DNA of 64,000 nt from Rhodospirillaceae bacterium (GCA_029245025.1 JAQWQC010000034.1:310001-374000); one strand, 5' to 3'; positions 27,097-37,129 are shown, counted from the first letter of the stretch. Notes: generated from the letters alone by a model not told the origin. Numbers and translations: made by a program.

Positions 27097-28743
27097 ATGG
27101 GTGATGCTGTGTCTCCGTTAACTGAAGAATTAGACAAAGAAAAATATAGGAAAACTGTGCACGAACTGTGTGATTCTCTAACAGTCCCTGGCGCAGACAT
27201 TCCGGCGGACGCTGAAGTTGTCCTTTCTAATGCCCTGCTTAGCCGAGATTTTGATGTAGCGAAGCTGTGTACTGCTGCCCTTCACATTCTGATCTCATAT
27301 GTCAAGGTGCAGGTCTATCTCAATGCCGCCTGGCGAGGTGACGTAGCGACTTTAGATCGCTTTCTTGCTGATGGTTCACTAATAGCTTTTCTAAACACGC
27401 GGCTCATGCAGGCCCTGCTCGTTACAACGCCGATTCCTCAACTTGCATTTGAACGGCTATTGATACATGCGAGGCGTTACTTTTTAGAGAAGGTGGTGCA
27501 ACAAGATCAGCAATTCTCAGATGAAATATTAAGTGCAGCTACTGCAGTCTCAATCTACGGATTTTTGTCCGAGTACATTTTTCCTGAGTCCGCAGCTGAA
27601 AAACAGTCGATTGAAAGCTTATTGAGGCGTTTCGAGAAAGGGTCATCTGAGCGCCCTGATTTGTTGACTGTTGCAGTCTTGGGCGCCTATCGACCGCTAA
27701 ATGATTTGTCGGTGACTGATGCTATTCTGTCTTATGCGGCATTAAGTCCGATGTTGGCTGACTTAATACGCGTCCAAATCAAGGAGCCAAGACGAGAGCG
27801 GGAAATTGCAGATGGGATCCCTTCTATCACACCCGTTATAGACGAGGTCTCTATCCAAGTGCGGTTGCAGTATGAAGAACACCCTTATCCTCGCTGGATG
27901 ACTCATACGGACAATGACCCAGCTATACCCTTGGACTATTTTACCGCCTGTTGTGCGGAGTTTGACTCTGACGCTTTCGGCGAGCCTGAGCATTTTTCAA
28001 TCTTGGTTGCTGGATGTGGAACTGGCCGCGTCGCAATCGAAGACAAGTTAGTTTGGCCAGAATCTGAGATGTTGGCGGTCGATCTATCTTTAACAAGTTT
28101 AGCCTACGGCGCTCGTAGGGCTCTGGATCTTGGTCTTGAGAAAATTTCATTTGCACAGGGTGATATACTTGAGCTTCCGGCATTGGATCGGACATTTGAC
28201 TACGTCACCTGCACGGGGGTTTTACACCACATGACCGACCCAATTGAAGGGTGGCGTGCGCTTGCTGGGTTGCTCCGACCCGGTGGGATGATGCGCATTT
28301 GTTTATACAGTGCAAAGGCAAGACAATCTGTGAGAAACGTTAGAAACCTAATCGGTCCTCGAGGTGATACTGTTAACTCACAGAAAATGCGTGTAATTCG
28401 TGAGGGCCTGGTCGCTCAAATTTTAACCGGGACAGAGTCGAACGAAGCTCTGCATGACGTTTTCAACAAGCTTGATGTGTATTCAATGTCGATGTGTAGA
28501 GACTTGCTCTTCCATGTCCAAGAACAAGATTTCACCATCCCTAGGGTTGAGTTAGCCCTAAAAGATCTCGATTTGCGGTTTTGCGGGTTTGTAGACTCGT
28601 CGCGCTCACTTCTGACAAAATACCGGACCTTTGCGCCCAAAGATGAGCGCGGACTCAGCCTTAAGAATTGGCATAGGTTTGAGTCTGAGTACCCTCAGAC
28701 ATTCAATCGTATGTATGATTTCATGGTGCAGAAACCTCTATAG
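27097..28743 (+). CDS. Large SAM-dependent methyltransferase with N-terminal helical domain
   Basis: A 548-residue protein. Residues about 1-240 are helical with no clear repeat signature. A YEEHPYPRWM motif then precedes a class I methyltransferase core: motif I LVAGCGTGRVAIE, EMLAVDLSLTSLA, LHHMTDP, and LLRPGGMMRICLY. The YEE-P-PRW box is known to me from TPR-linked methyltransferases of marine bacteria with unknown acceptor. Codons are richer in A/T than in neighbouring purD and xseA, which suggests acquisition. It lies between divergent purD and the small membrane protein gene. Confidence 0.8.
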   Translation: MGDAVSPLTEELDKEKYRKTVHELCDSLTVPGADIPADAEVVLSNALLSRDFDVAKLCTAALHILISYVKVQVYLNAAWRGDVATLDRFLADGSLIAFLNTRLMQALLVTTPIPQLAFERLLIHARRYFLEKVVQQDQQFSDEILSAATAVSIYGFLSEYIFPESAAEKQSIESLLRRFEKGSSERPDLLTVAVLGAYRPLNDLSVTDAILSYAALSPMLADLIRVQIKEPRREREIADGIPSITPVIDEVSIQVRLQYEEHPYPRWMTHTDNDPAIPLDYFTACCAEFDSDAFGEPEHFSILVAGCGTGRVAIEDKLVWPESEMLAVDLSLTSLAYGARRALDLGLEKISFAQGDILELPALDRTFDYVTCTGVLHHMTDPIEGWRALAGLLRPGGMMRICLYSAKARQSVRNVRNLIGPRGDTVNSQKMRVIREGLVAQILTGTESNEALHDVFNKLDVYSMSMCRDLLFHVQEQDFTIPRVELALKDLDLRFCGFVDSSRSLLTKYRTFAPKDERGLSLKNWHRFESEYPQTFNRMYDFMVQKPL

Positions 28744-28830
28744 GCAACTTGCAGGCCCTGACGACGCTTCGAAACTATGCGATAACAGCATTCTATTTTG
28801 CTGGATCGACGGAAAGGACCAAAAATAGCT

Positions 28831-29280
28831 ATGAGCCTTCTCGTATGGATTGTCGCGTTAATCGTCTTGTTTTTTATCGCCCGGGCTTGGCTGCGTGGTC
28901 ATGAAGAAGACCACGGCGCAATGGCTGACCTTATGCCGCCACCCAAGGGGGACGCCATCGAGGAGTTGATCTGGCCCGTGGTCGGTGAAACCCAATTAAA
29001 TGATGACCATTCCTCGCGCCAAGAAGCGATCGCCAAGTGCGGAGAAGGCATGCCCGTTCAGATCGAGTTTGTTGATGGCGGACCGGGAGGTGCAGACAGT
29101 GCCCGAGTGCTCACCGAGTTCGGTGAAATTGGTAATTTGCGCAAAGACGCCGTTGAGAAACTGTATCAGTTGAAACGCCACCATCAAAAGGTTGATGCTT
29201 ATATTCGTGATCTCGAAGGTGGAACAGAGAAGAATCGAATTCGTTCTGCGATGCCTCAGGTTTATGTCTACAAAGATTGA
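28831..29280 (+). CDS. Membrane-anchored HIRAN-like domain protein
   Basis: A 149-residue protein. One N-terminal transmembrane helix (LLVWIVALIVLFFIA) is followed by a soluble domain. That domain has the order and spacing of HIRAN: VVGETQ, a basic RQEAIAKC, G-x-PVQIEFV, then ARVLTEFGEIGNLRKDA and a helix ending near AYIRDLEGG. HIRAN domains bind DNA ends in HLTF/Rad5-type proteins. The assignment is from pattern memory and needs a profile search. It lies 21 bases upstream of xseA (exonuclease VII), which fits a DNA-related role, though the membrane anchor is odd. Confidence 0.6.
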   Translation: MSLLVWIVALIVLFFIARAWLRGHEEDHGAMADLMPPPKGDAIEELIWPVVGETQLNDDHSSRQEAIAKCGEGMPVQIEFVDGGPGGADSARVLTEFGEIGNLRKDAVEKLYQLKRHHQKVDAYIRDLEGGTEKNRIRSAMPQVYVYKD

Positions 29281-29301
29281 TGATGCGCATTTCAAAGACT
29301 C

Positions 29302-30759
29302 ATGGCTGATCGCACCGCTTCACTGAACGTTCCTGAATTCACTGTTTCTGAGGTTTCTAGTGCCCTCAAGAGGACGGTAGAGGATGCTTTCGGCTATGTC
29401 CGCATTCGTGGTGAGATATCTCAGCCCAAGGTAGCGGCGTCTGGTCACTGCTACATGCGGCTCAAAGATGAGTCAGCGGTTATAGACGCGATTATTTGGC
29501 GTGGCGGAATGTCTAAGTTGGCGCATCGGCCAGAAGAGGGAATGGAAGTCATCGCCTCTGGCCGGTTGACTACCTATCCCGGTAGATCGTCATATCAAAT
29601 CATTATCGACACTTTTGAACTCGCCGGCGAAGGGGCGCTCCTTAAGCTATTGGAGGACCGGCGTAAGGCGCTTGCGGCTGAGGGCTTATTTGCCGAGGAC
29701 CGCAAAAAAACTCTGCCGCGTTTACCCGATGTTATTGGCGTCGTTACATCGCCAACCGGTGCTGTCATTCGCGATATTTTGCACCGTGTTCAAGATCGCT
29801 TTCCGCGTCGCGTCTTGTTGTGGCCGGTGAGAGTACAGGGTGACGGTGCGGCTTCAGAAATTTCAGCGGCGATAGACGGATTCAACACGCTGCAAAAGGG
29901 AGGCGATATCCCGCGCCCTGATCTTTTAATCATCGCTCGTGGCGGCGGTTCCCTCGAAGATTTATGGGCATTCAATGAAGAGGTTGTCGTTCGGTCTGCA
30001 GCAGCGTCGGAGATACCTTTAATCTCTGCTGTTGGCCACGAGACCGACACTACACTTATCGATTTCGCTTCTGATCGTCGCGCGCCCACGCCGACGGCCG
30101 CTGCCGAAATGGCGGTACCCGTGCGTATGGAATTAATCTCGCAGGTGCAAGAAGGTGGTGTCAGGCTCGGCCAGTCGATCAATCGCATGTTGTCGGAGAA
30201 TAAGCTGCACCTTGCCGGATTGGCGCGAGGACTACCTAATCTCACTCAGTTGGTGGAGCAAAAGCAGCAGGACCTAGATGGGTTGTCAGAACGATTGGGA
30301 GCGGGGCCTGCGCGGTTACTAGCGGCCAAGGGGCAGGAGTTGTCGGTTGTTGCGGCTGGGCTCAAGACCACCCATCTGGCTCGTGACGTCAAACGCTATG
30401 ACTCTCAGATACTCGACCTGTCAAATCGATTAGGCACTGCACTCAATCGTTCTGCAGATCGCACCAAAGAGCGCCTTGAGGGACTTGGCGCGCGACTTGA
30501 TTCCGTTTCGCCAAAGCGGGTTCTGGAGCGCGGGTATGCATTGGTGAGAGATGCTGATGGTAATTCGATTACTGTCGCTGCGGGAGTATCTGCTGGTGCT
30601 GCTTTGCAAGTTGAATTCACTGACGGTGCGGTAGATGTTCACGTCGGTGAAGACGGGCCAAAAACCAAAGCCAAAAAACCGACATCAAATGCGACCCATA
30701 CTAAGTCTGAGATAAAGGTCAGTAAAAAGGTCGAAGGTCGACAAGGGAGTCTCCTCTAA
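29302..30759 (+). CDS. xseA: Exodeoxyribonuclease VII large subunit
   Basis: A 485-residue subunit of ExoVII, which degrades single-stranded DNA from both ends. It has an N-terminal OB fold (FGYVRIRGEIS, GHCYMRLKDE), the catalytic core (GVVTSPTGAVIRDI, RGGGSLEDLWAFNEE, SAVGHETDTTLIDF), a long coiled-coil region and a C-terminal LERGYALVRD segment. The tail is lysine-rich. The partner xseB is not in this window. Its stop overlaps the next gene's ATG by one base. Confidence 0.96.
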   Translation: MADRTASLNVPEFTVSEVSSALKRTVEDAFGYVRIRGEISQPKVAASGHCYMRLKDESAVIDAIIWRGGMSKLAHRPEEGMEVIASGRLTTYPGRSSYQIIIDTFELAGEGALLKLLEDRRKALAAEGLFAEDRKKTLPRLPDVIGVVTSPTGAVIRDILHRVQDRFPRRVLLWPVRVQGDGAASEISAAIDGFNTLQKGGDIPRPDLLIIARGGGSLEDLWAFNEEVVVRSAAASEIPLISAVGHETDTTLIDFASDRRAPTPTAAAEMAVPVRMELISQVQEGGVRLGQSINRMLSENKLHLAGLARGLPNLTQLVEQKQQDLDGLSERLGAGPARLLAAKGQELSVVAAGLKTTHLARDVKRYDSQILDLSNRLGTALNRSADRTKERLEGLGARLDSVSPKRVLERGYALVRDADGNSITVAAGVSAGAALQVEFTDGAVDVHVGEDGPKTKAKKPTSNATHTKSEIKVSKKVEGRQGSLL

Positions 30760-31589
30760 TGCGTGCCCTCTTTTTTTGTACGGCGCTGTGTCTGCAGATG
30801 TCATCTGCCGCAGCTGACCCCATCGTGCTGCACGGTCGCCTCGAGCAGGGCGGCATTGTCTTTGGCAAAGTCATGCCCGGGTCCTGCCTTAAGCTTGATG
30901 GGCGGGTAGTTTCAGTCTCAGAGGCTGGGCGTTTCGTATTCGGTATGGATAGAGATGCCAAATCGTCTGCAATATTGGTGGCGCGGTACAGTGATGGTCG
31001 GGAGACGACGCAAGTTGTTTCTGTCGCGTCACGTGACTGGAAGATTGAGCGGGTCGACGGACTGCCACAAAACACAGTCACACCGAATCCTGAAACTGTA
31101 AAGCGCATCCGCAATGAAGGCGGAATGATTTTTGCTGCCCGTAACCGAACAGAGACCCTACCCTTTTTTGAAACTGGATTCTTACAGCCAGCTCAGGGAA
31201 GAATCTCAGGTGTGTTCGGCAGTCAGCGCATTCTCAACGGTCAACCTCGCTCCCCTCACTCGGGTCTAGATATTGCTGCACCGACGGGAACGCCAATCGT
31301 GGCGACAGCAGATGGAATCGTTAGTTTGGTTCACGATGGCATGGTTTTAACGGGCAAGACGGTGATGATTGATCACGGGTTTGGCCTTGATTCTGTTTAT
31401 ATCCATATGAGTGATATTTCTGTCGAGCAGGGGCAGCGGGTGTGGCAGGGCGACCCAATAGGGGCTATCGGTATGACCGGACGAACCAACGGGCCTCATC
31501 TTCACTTTGGTATTTCATGGTATGGCGCAAAGCTCGACCCCCAAACTGTTATGGCGGCGCTACCGGCTGGACAAAACATCCTGCAGTAA
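30759..31589 (+). CDS. Exported M23 (LytM-type) peptidoglycan endopeptidase
   Basis: A 276-residue periplasmic protein with a Sec leader (FFCTALCLQMSSAAA). The C-terminal domain is a canonical M23 peptidase: first zinc ligands in PHSGLDIAAP, then the HLHFGISW motif. These enzymes cut peptide cross-links in peptidoglycan. Both zinc sites are intact, so activity is expected rather than the degenerate activator role. It overlaps xseA by one base, and its 3' end overlaps the convergent lpxK by 30 bases. Confidence 0.93.
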   Translation: MRALFFCTALCLQMSSAAADPIVLHGRLEQGGIVFGKVMPGSCLKLDGRVVSVSEAGRFVFGMDRDAKSSAILVARYSDGRETTQVVSVASRDWKIERVDGLPQNTVTPNPETVKRIRNEGGMIFAARNRTETLPFFETGFLQPAQGRISGVFGSQRILNGQPRSPHSGLDIAAPTGTPIVATADGIVSLVHDGMVLTGKTVMIDHGFGLDSVYIHMSDISVEQGQRVWQGDPIGAIGMTGRTNGPHLHFGISWYGAKLDPQTVMAALPAGQNILQ

Positions 31590-32534
31590 GGAGTCGATGA
31601 TCGCAGGGTTCTGGTAATGCACTGCGATCCGCACGACATCGATCTGTTGTCGCTGATCTGGAGTCAATCGCATTGCATCTTTTTCAGTCGTGACAGGCAA
31701 TGCGTCTAACGCATATGCTTCGTCTAAGATCGTCTGTATATCGGCCGGTTTGTAGAGATGGTGATCATCGAAGGGATGCGTGGCGGCAACCAGAGCACCA
31801 AGAGCAGTTAAGGTGTCAAAAAACTTTTGTGGCCGGCCTAGGCCAGCGAAAGCCACTACTTTGCGACCATGAAGATGAACGGATTCTGCCTCGGCTTTCA
31901 ATGTTCCCGTCGCCTGAGTTAAATCGTCTGGTAATCGGCTGCGCAAGTCCGTCGCGTCTGCTCCCAGGATGATCACGCCATCGGCACGGGCTAAGCCCGC
32001 TCGCACCTCTTCTCGCAGTGGACCTGCCGGAAATATGCGATGGTTGCTGAAGCCAACTGGGCCGTCAACAACGAGGAGGGCGTGGTCTTTATGTAAGCTA
32101 CCGTGTTGATGAGCGTCATCCAACACAATGCACGTCGCACCATCTGCGACGGCCGCTTTCGCCCCAAGAACACGTTTGCTCGCAACCCAGGTTGTTCCGT
32201 CACGGGCGTGAAGAAGGGCCTCATCTCCTACATCAAGAGCGGTATGCGCATCCGCATCGACCCGCAGTGGGCCTTTGAGTTGACCACCATATCCACGCAA
32301 TATGACAGCTGGTCTATGTCCGATGTGTTTCAGGCGCTTCACCAGGTCACGAACCACAGGTGTCTTTCCCGTGCCGCCAACGGTGAGGTTGCCTACCGAG
32401 ATGACAGGAACCGCGATGCGTTCGAGTGCTGCATGCCTGATCTGCCATGCAGCTATAGCGCCATATAAATTGCCAATGGGTGTAAGCGCTTTGACCAAGG
32501 GGCCGACAGATTGCCAGAACTCAGGCGCGCGCAT
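31560..32534 (-). CDS. lpxK: Tetraacyldisaccharide 4'-kinase
   Basis: A 324-residue inner-membrane-associated kinase that phosphorylates the lipid A disaccharide at the 4' position. The P-loop GNLTVGGTGKTP and the DDAHQH segment are diagnostic. The start is taken at the ATG at 32534, which gives the MRAPEFWQS beginning typical of the family; the frame stays open further upstream inside the DUF374 gene. It overlaps that gene by 14 bases. Many alphaproteobacteria carry waaA between these two genes; it is absent here. Confidence 0.94.
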   Translation of the reverse strand: MRAPEFWQSVGPLVKALTPIGNLYGAIAAWQIRHAALERIAVPVISVGNLTVGGTGKTPVVRDLVKRLKHIGHRPAVILRGYGGQLKGPLRVDADAHTALDVGDEALLHARDGTTWVASKRVLGAKAAVADGATCIVLDDAHQHGSLHKDHALLVVDGPVGFSNHRIFPAGPLREEVRAGLARADGVIILGADATDLRSRLPDDLTQATGTLKAEAESVHLHGRKVVAFAGLGRPQKFFDTLTALGALVAATHPFDDHHLYKPADIQTILDEAYALDALPVTTEKDAMRLTPDQRQQIDVVRIAVHYQNPAIIDSLLQDVLSSR

Positions 32535-33246
32535 TATCAGTCCCTTGCGCTTTGGCTGGCGGAATTTGTGACTGCCCGACCAAGGTATCGGCACGATTGC
32601 TTACCGCAATTAACGACCGTTCGAGGGTCTCTCTGAGCTGTGCAATTTCTTCCGCAGTGTAATCTTTGGATACTGATATGGGGGTGCCCCAAACGCGGGC
32701 ACCACGGGCAAAGGGTAGTGGGACAATGAGTTTGTCCCAGGTCGACAAAACCTTTCGTCGACCGGTCGCAACTGCAGTTGGTAAGATTGTTGCGCCGGTC
32801 AGTTTAGCCAGCGAGATGGCGCCGTCGTTGGCCCTCATGCGCGGACCACGCGGGCCATCTGGTGTTATGCCCACGCTAGTTCCCGCATTGAGGTGGCGCA
32901 CTAATTCGCGCATTGCTTGGGTGCCGCCTTTAGAACTGGAGCCCGTAACCGTTGAGATGCCAAACCAAGACACGGTTTTTGATATAAGGCGCCCGTCTGC
33001 GTGAGACGAAATCAGCATATGAAAAGGGGCCGAGGATGACCAGCAATGGGGCATGAGAAAAAGACGGTTGTGCCAAAATGCGATGATCACAGGTTTTGAT
33101 CCCGCCCACGCGTCGGCCGCCATTTCTTCATTTTCGTCGACCCAGCGACTTGTTGCGCGGACCAGCCAAATGTAGCCAGCGGCGACAGCGCCAAGAAAGC
33201 TCTGTACAGCGGGGTTACGAAACAGAGCCTTGCGCAGGCGTTTCAT
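32521..33246 (-). CDS. DUF374 lysophospholipid acyltransferase-like protein
   Basis: A 241-residue protein of the DUF374 acyltransferase group, typically linked to lipid A/LPS assembly in alphaproteobacteria. Conserved segments are AFWHNRLFLMP, SSHADGRLISKTV, and TPDGPRGPRM. One N-terminal membrane segment follows KRLRKALFRNP. The start is set at the ATG at 33246, where family members usually begin; the frame is open to 33363 but that extension lacks similarity. It overlaps lpxK by 14 bases, forming an LPS gene pair. Confidence 0.88.
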   Translation of the reverse strand: MKRLRKALFRNPAVQSFLGAVAAGYIWLVRATSRWVDENEEMAADAWAGSKPVIIAFWHNRLFLMPHCWSSSAPFHMLISSHADGRLISKTVSWFGISTVTGSSSKGGTQAMRELVRHLNAGTSVGITPDGPRGPRMRANDGAISLAKLTGATILPTAVATGRRKVLSTWDKLIVPLPFARGARVWGTPISVSKDYTAEEIAQLRETLERSLIAVSNRADTLVGQSQIPPAKAQGTDNARA

Positions 33247-33380
33247 GGCAAAGATGTCGCTCCTTGACTGATGTCGACGTAATCTTAGGTCATTATAGAT
33301 TATACTCTCAAATTGAAACCCACGGGGCGACATAAAGTGTCGGCTGAGGGAACTTCGGATCAAACGTGAGGAGCTATCAT

Positions 33381-33758
33381 ATGTCTGACAGTAGTGGGGC
33401 GGTGTGGGTTATTGTTGTTAGCGTAGCGTTCGTAGCGTTCGTAGCCTTCGTAGCTTACTCTCTAAGTGACGCTAATGACGAAGATGATGCCATTGATGCA
33501 GTGATTGTGGGCGCGGATTCGGCCATCGTGACTTCGACCGACATGGATCGCCCCGTTTCGCAAGGGGGTGGGAATGTTCAACAAGCACCAAAGCAGATCC
33601 GCATGAATGCAAATCTCCAAGCTGCTAAAACTGAAGCCATGGAGCGCATGCAGAAGTTGGTCGAGAAAGCTTCTGAACCTATGAAGAGTGGTAAAAACCA
33701 TATGCCCAATGCCATGGGCCGCATAATGGGTGACGCTGAAAAATCGATACCGAAATAG
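33381..33758 (+). CDS. Small single-pass membrane protein of unknown function
   Basis: A 125-residue ORF with a strong ribosome site (GAGGAG at 33368-33373, 7 bases before ATG 33381). A membrane helix (VWVIVVSVAF onward) contains a triplicated A-F-V unit encoded by near-perfect 9-base repeats at 33426-33452. An acidic stretch (DANDEDDAID) follows, then a charged helix rich in Met/Lys/Glu. I recognise no family. It lies between the divergent DUF374 gene and the convergent PmbA-like gene. Moderate confidence that it is expressed. Confidence 0.55.
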   Translation: MSDSSGAVWVIVVSVAFVAFVAFVAYSLSDANDEDDAIDAVIVGADSAIVTSTDMDRPVSQGGGNVQQAPKQIRMNANLQAAKTEAMERMQKLVEKASEPMKSGKNHMPNAMGRIMGDAEKSIPK

Positions 33759-33814
33759 ACGGTTCCAATTCTGGCGCTGTTGAACCCCTGGCGTTAGCGC
33801 TTTTAGTTCCTGTG

Positions 33815-35188
33815 TTAGCTTCCAGCAATGCTCATGCCGTCTATGCGAACCGTCGGGCTGTCGATGCCGCGACTTAGTTCTAAGTCGTTGGCTGCGGTCA
33901 TGGCGAGGAACATGTCTTTTAAGTTGCTGGCGATAGTGATCTCGTTCACCGGATAGGCCAATTCACCGCTCTCGATCCAGAAGCCACTGACGCCACGGCT
34001 GTAATCTCCGGTTATACCATTAACTCCTTGGCCGAAGGCGTCGGTCACGTATAGGCCGCTCTTAATATCTCCAATCAATTGTTCCGGTGATTGTTCTCCA
34101 GCGACAAGGTTGACATTGGTCACAGACGGCGACGGTGGCGATGAGGGTCCTCGGCTTGCGTGTCCCGTAGGTGTGAGTCCTAGTTTGCGGGCAGAGCGGA
34201 GATCCAAAACCCAGGTCGTCAGAATGCCGTTATCGATCAGGTTTCGGCTCTTATTAGCGAGGCCTTCTGCATCGCAGGGTTTAGAGCGCATGCCGCGGGC
34301 CCGGTGTGGATCTTCAATAATTGTTATTGCGTCACTAAATACGGCTTTATCCATACTGTCTTTTAGGAATGTCGTTCCGCGCGCTACGGCGCTGCCGTTG
34401 ATCGCGCCTACGAAGTGACTAATCAACCCCCGCGCCGAGCGGGATTCGAATATCACGGGAAATTTACCACTCTTCACTTTGCGAGCGCCCAGCTTTCTCA
34501 CCGCACGTTCCCCGGCGGTCTGACCGACCTCTTTGGGTGACTTGAAATCTCTGGCATAGACGGCTGACGTGTATTCGTAGTCCGTCTCCATGCCTGACTC
34601 CACGTCGCCAGCCAGAACTGATGCTGAAAACGATCCACCGGTACTTTCATACGCACGTTGAAATCCATTGCTCGCTGCGATCGCTACGCGTGAGCGGCCC
34701 CAGTTCGCTTGCGCGCCTTCTGAGTTGGTTACGCCTTTGACAGCCCTGGCGGAGTCTTCGCAAGTGCGGGCGGCTTCAATCAGCGTTTCAGTGGAAATGT
34801 CTTCTGGGTCGCACATGTCGATTTCTGGCAGGTCCGTTGCAAGTTGGTCTGGATCTGCCAGGCCGAGCAGTTCATCGTCGGGTACGGTTTTTGCCATCGC
34901 GACCGCGCGTTCAACAAGGTCTGATAGAGCTTCTTTAGATCGGTCTGAAGAAGAGACGGTGGACTGCTTTTTACCGACCAGAACCCGCAGGCCGACATCG
35001 CCGCCTTCGGAGTGTTCCAGTTGTTCTAATTCACCTAAACGATAGGTCACAGATGTCGACTCACCGTCAGCTATTATGGCGTCTGCAGCATCTGCCCCGG
35101 CTGTTATGGCTTTGGCGATAAGTTCATTTAGTAGGTTTAAAGAGACGTCAGGCACGCTGTTCTCCAAAGTTATGCTTTGTCTTTCCAT
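33815..35188 (-). CDS. pmbA: TldD/PmbA family metalloprotease-related protein
   Basis: A 457-residue protein of the TldD/PmbA family. TldD-PmbA heterodimers process modified peptides such as microcin B17 and antitoxin CcdA in E. coli. The sequence looks like the PmbA (TldE) partner: the HExxxH zinc motif of TldD is not seen, and the C-terminal region ([20 protein letters not shown]) is PmbA-like. No tldD is in the window. The start is set at ATG 35188, which overlaps the ubiD 3' end by 19 bases; the frame extends further into ubiD without similarity. Confidence 0.85.
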   Translation of the reverse strand: MERQSITLENSVPDVSLNLLNELIAKAITAGADAADAIIADGESTSVTYRLGELEQLEHSEGGDVGLRVLVGKKQSTVSSSDRSKEALSDLVERAVAMAKTVPDDELLGLADPDQLATDLPEIDMCDPEDISTETLIEAARTCEDSARAVKGVTNSEGAQANWGRSRVAIAASNGFQRAYESTGGSFSASVLAGDVESGMETDYEYTSAVYARDFKSPKEVGQTAGERAVRKLGARKVKSGKFPVIFESRSARGLISHFVGAINGSAVARGTTFLKDSMDKAVFSDAITIIEDPHRARGMRSKPCDAEGLANKSRNLIDNGILTTWVLDLRSARKLGLTPTGHASRGPSSPPSPSVTNVNLVAGEQSPEQLIGDIKSGLYVTDAFGQGVNGITGDYSRGVSGFWIESGELAYPVNEITIASNLKDMFLAMTAANDLELSRGIDSPTVRIDGMSIAGS

Positions 35189-36687
35189 ATCGGTGTACCG
35201 TTTCCTGGCAAGCCATATTCGGTCCATTTTTCTGTCACCAGATCAATAATGTCGTCGGTCATGCGGATTTTCTTGCCCCATGCTCTATTGGTTTCTGGAG
35301 GAATTTTCGTCGTTGCGTCCAATCCCAATTTGCCGCCTATCCCCGGTTCGGGGGACGCAAAGTCCAAGTAATCAATGGGTGTATTCTCAATCACCGTAAT
35401 ATCACGCGCCGGATCCATACGGGTTGATACAGCCCATATGACATCTTTCCAGTTACGAGCATTGATATCGTCGTCAACAACGATAACGAATTTTGTATAG
35501 ACGAACTGTCGCAGAAAACTCCAAACGCCCATCATGACGCGTTTGGCATGTCCAGCGTATGACTTTTTCATACTGATAACTGCGATGCGATAACTGCAGC
35601 CCTCCGGCGGCAGCCAGAAATCAACTATCTCGGGAAATTGTTGGCTCAAGAGCGGGATGAACACTTCGTTGAGCGCTTCGCCCAGGATGCTCGGTTCATC
35701 GGGTGGGCGACCCGTGTACGTCGACAAATAAATCGGATTTTTCCGCATTGTGATGGCGGATATTTTAAAAACAGGAAATTGTTCTACTGCGTTGTAGTAA
35801 CCTGTATGGTCGCCGTAGGGACCTTCGTCGCCATACTCATCCAACATCACGTGTCCTTCGAGAACAATTTCCGCCTCAGACGGCACCTGAAGAGGAACTG
35901 TCTTGCAGTCGACCAGATCAACCTTGCGACCACGCAAGAGCCCCGCGAATTGATATTCTGACAACGTGTCCGGTACAGGTGTCACCGCGGCAAGCAATGT
36001 TCCAGGGTCTGCGCCGATAACGGCAGCAGCGGGCAGTGGCTCAGCTTTTGAATCCTTCCATCGATCGTATTGGCTGGCACCACCGCGATGTTTAAGCCAT
36101 CTCATCAAGGTCTGGTCTTTGCCCGTCACTTGCATGCGGTAAATGCCGAGATTGGTGATGTCTCTTTTGTCGCCGCCGGGGCCGTTGGTGACCACAAGGG
36201 GCCACGTGATTAAAGGGGCGGGTTCGTCGGGCCAGCAGGTCTGAATGGGAAGTTGATCCAGATCTACGTCATCGCCCGTCAGAATAATTTCTTGGCAGGG
36301 TGCTTTCGAGACTGTGCGCGGCTTCATTGCCATGACCGTCTTTAGCAATGGCAGCATCTTCATCGCTTGGCGCCAGCTAGCGGGTGGCTCTGGTTGTTTT
36401 AGAAAGGCGAGTGTTTCTCCAACTTCTCGGAGTTGGTCAGGGGTGCGATCCATGCCCAAAGCCACGCGCTCAACTGTCCCAAAGAGATTGGCCAGCACAG
36501 ACGTGCCGAACTTGCTCCCGTCTTCTCTCAACACGTTCTCAAACAACAACGCCGGGCCACCTTCTGCAAGGACTCGAGTTTGAATTTCGGTCATTTCCAA
36601 ATGCGGTGACACAGGTGTTGTGACTTTTGCCAGTTGGCCATCCCGCTCGAGGCGGTCGATGAAGTCGCGAAGGGAAGCAAATGGCAT
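35170..36687 (-). CDS. ubiD: UbiD-family decarboxylase
   Basis: A 505-residue prenylated-FMN-dependent decarboxylase. The length and segments ([19 protein letters not shown] at the start, [24 protein letters not shown], then [13 protein letters not shown]) fit 3-octaprenyl-4-hydroxybenzoate decarboxylase of ubiquinone synthesis. Catalytic R and E-x-E-x type residues lie in the central block. ubiA lies 2 kb away, supporting the ubiquinone role; ubiX is not in the window. It is translationally close to pmbA. Confidence 0.93.
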   Translation of the reverse strand: MPFASLRDFIDRLERDGQLAKVTTPVSPHLEMTEIQTRVLAEGGPALLFENVLREDGSKFGTSVLANLFGTVERVALGMDRTPDQLREVGETLAFLKQPEPPASWRQAMKMLPLLKTVMAMKPRTVSKAPCQEIILTGDDVDLDQLPIQTCWPDEPAPLITWPLVVTNGPGGDKRDITNLGIYRMQVTGKDQTLMRWLKHRGGASQYDRWKDSKAEPLPAAAVIGADPGTLLAAVTPVPDTLSEYQFAGLLRGRKVDLVDCKTVPLQVPSEAEIVLEGHVMLDEYGDEGPYGDHTGYYNAVEQFPVFKISAITMRKNPIYLSTYTGRPPDEPSILGEALNEVFIPLLSQQFPEIVDFWLPPEGCSYRIAVISMKKSYAGHAKRVMMGVWSFLRQFVYTKFVIVVDDDINARNWKDVIWAVSTRMDPARDITVIENTPIDYLDFASPEPGIGGKLGLDATTKIPPETNRAWGKKIRMTDDIIDLVTEKWTEYGLPGNGTPIWKDKA

Positions 36688-37129
36688 AAAATATTTCTGT
36701 GGTGGTTAGAGAGTGTGAGAGCGACGGTATGAGCGGTCTAAACGATGGCTTAGCGGCCCAGCCTGTAATGCGTCAAGATTCACGGCTCGACCAACTTCTC
36801 TGGCAACACAGAGGGGTGCACCTGAATGGGCCATTCTCCTTGCCCTTAGCCGCAGATATTAACCACCCTGTCAGCTTTTATTGCGTGTCACCTGTGCGCG
36901 ATTTAATATATGGTCTAAACTACGTACAACCTTTGGTAAAGCAATGTTCAGAGGGGTCATAATCCCAGAAAAGGCATGGCTGGCAATGACTTGTTGTTGT
37001 ATTTGATCCATACTATTTGCGCGTTCGGAAATGCGACGCGTCAGCGACGGTCCGAAATATCGTAGTTAGGGTAGAGTTTGCATACGTGCCGCGCATACCT
37101 GTCTGCCCAATAATCTGTGAATTGTCCTG
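36688..37129. other. 442-bp intergenic stretch, no recognised gene
   Basis: The gap lies between divergently transcribed ubiD and the TPR-sulfotransferase, so it must carry both promoters. It contains an 87-codon plus-strand frame (36699-36962, with an internal ATG at 36726) whose product matches nothing I know and has no convincing ribosome site. I do not call it as a gene. AT content rises towards the sulfotransferase. Confidence 0.5.

Noticed and set aside
33426-33452. 9-base repeats as a CRISPR or satellite
   Set aside because: Only three units, with no spacers, and fully inside an ORF encoding A-F-V repeats.
36699-36962. 87-codon plus-strand ORF before the sulfotransferase
   Set aside because: No convincing ribosome site, no recognised similarity and no protein-like pattern; described as intergenic instead.
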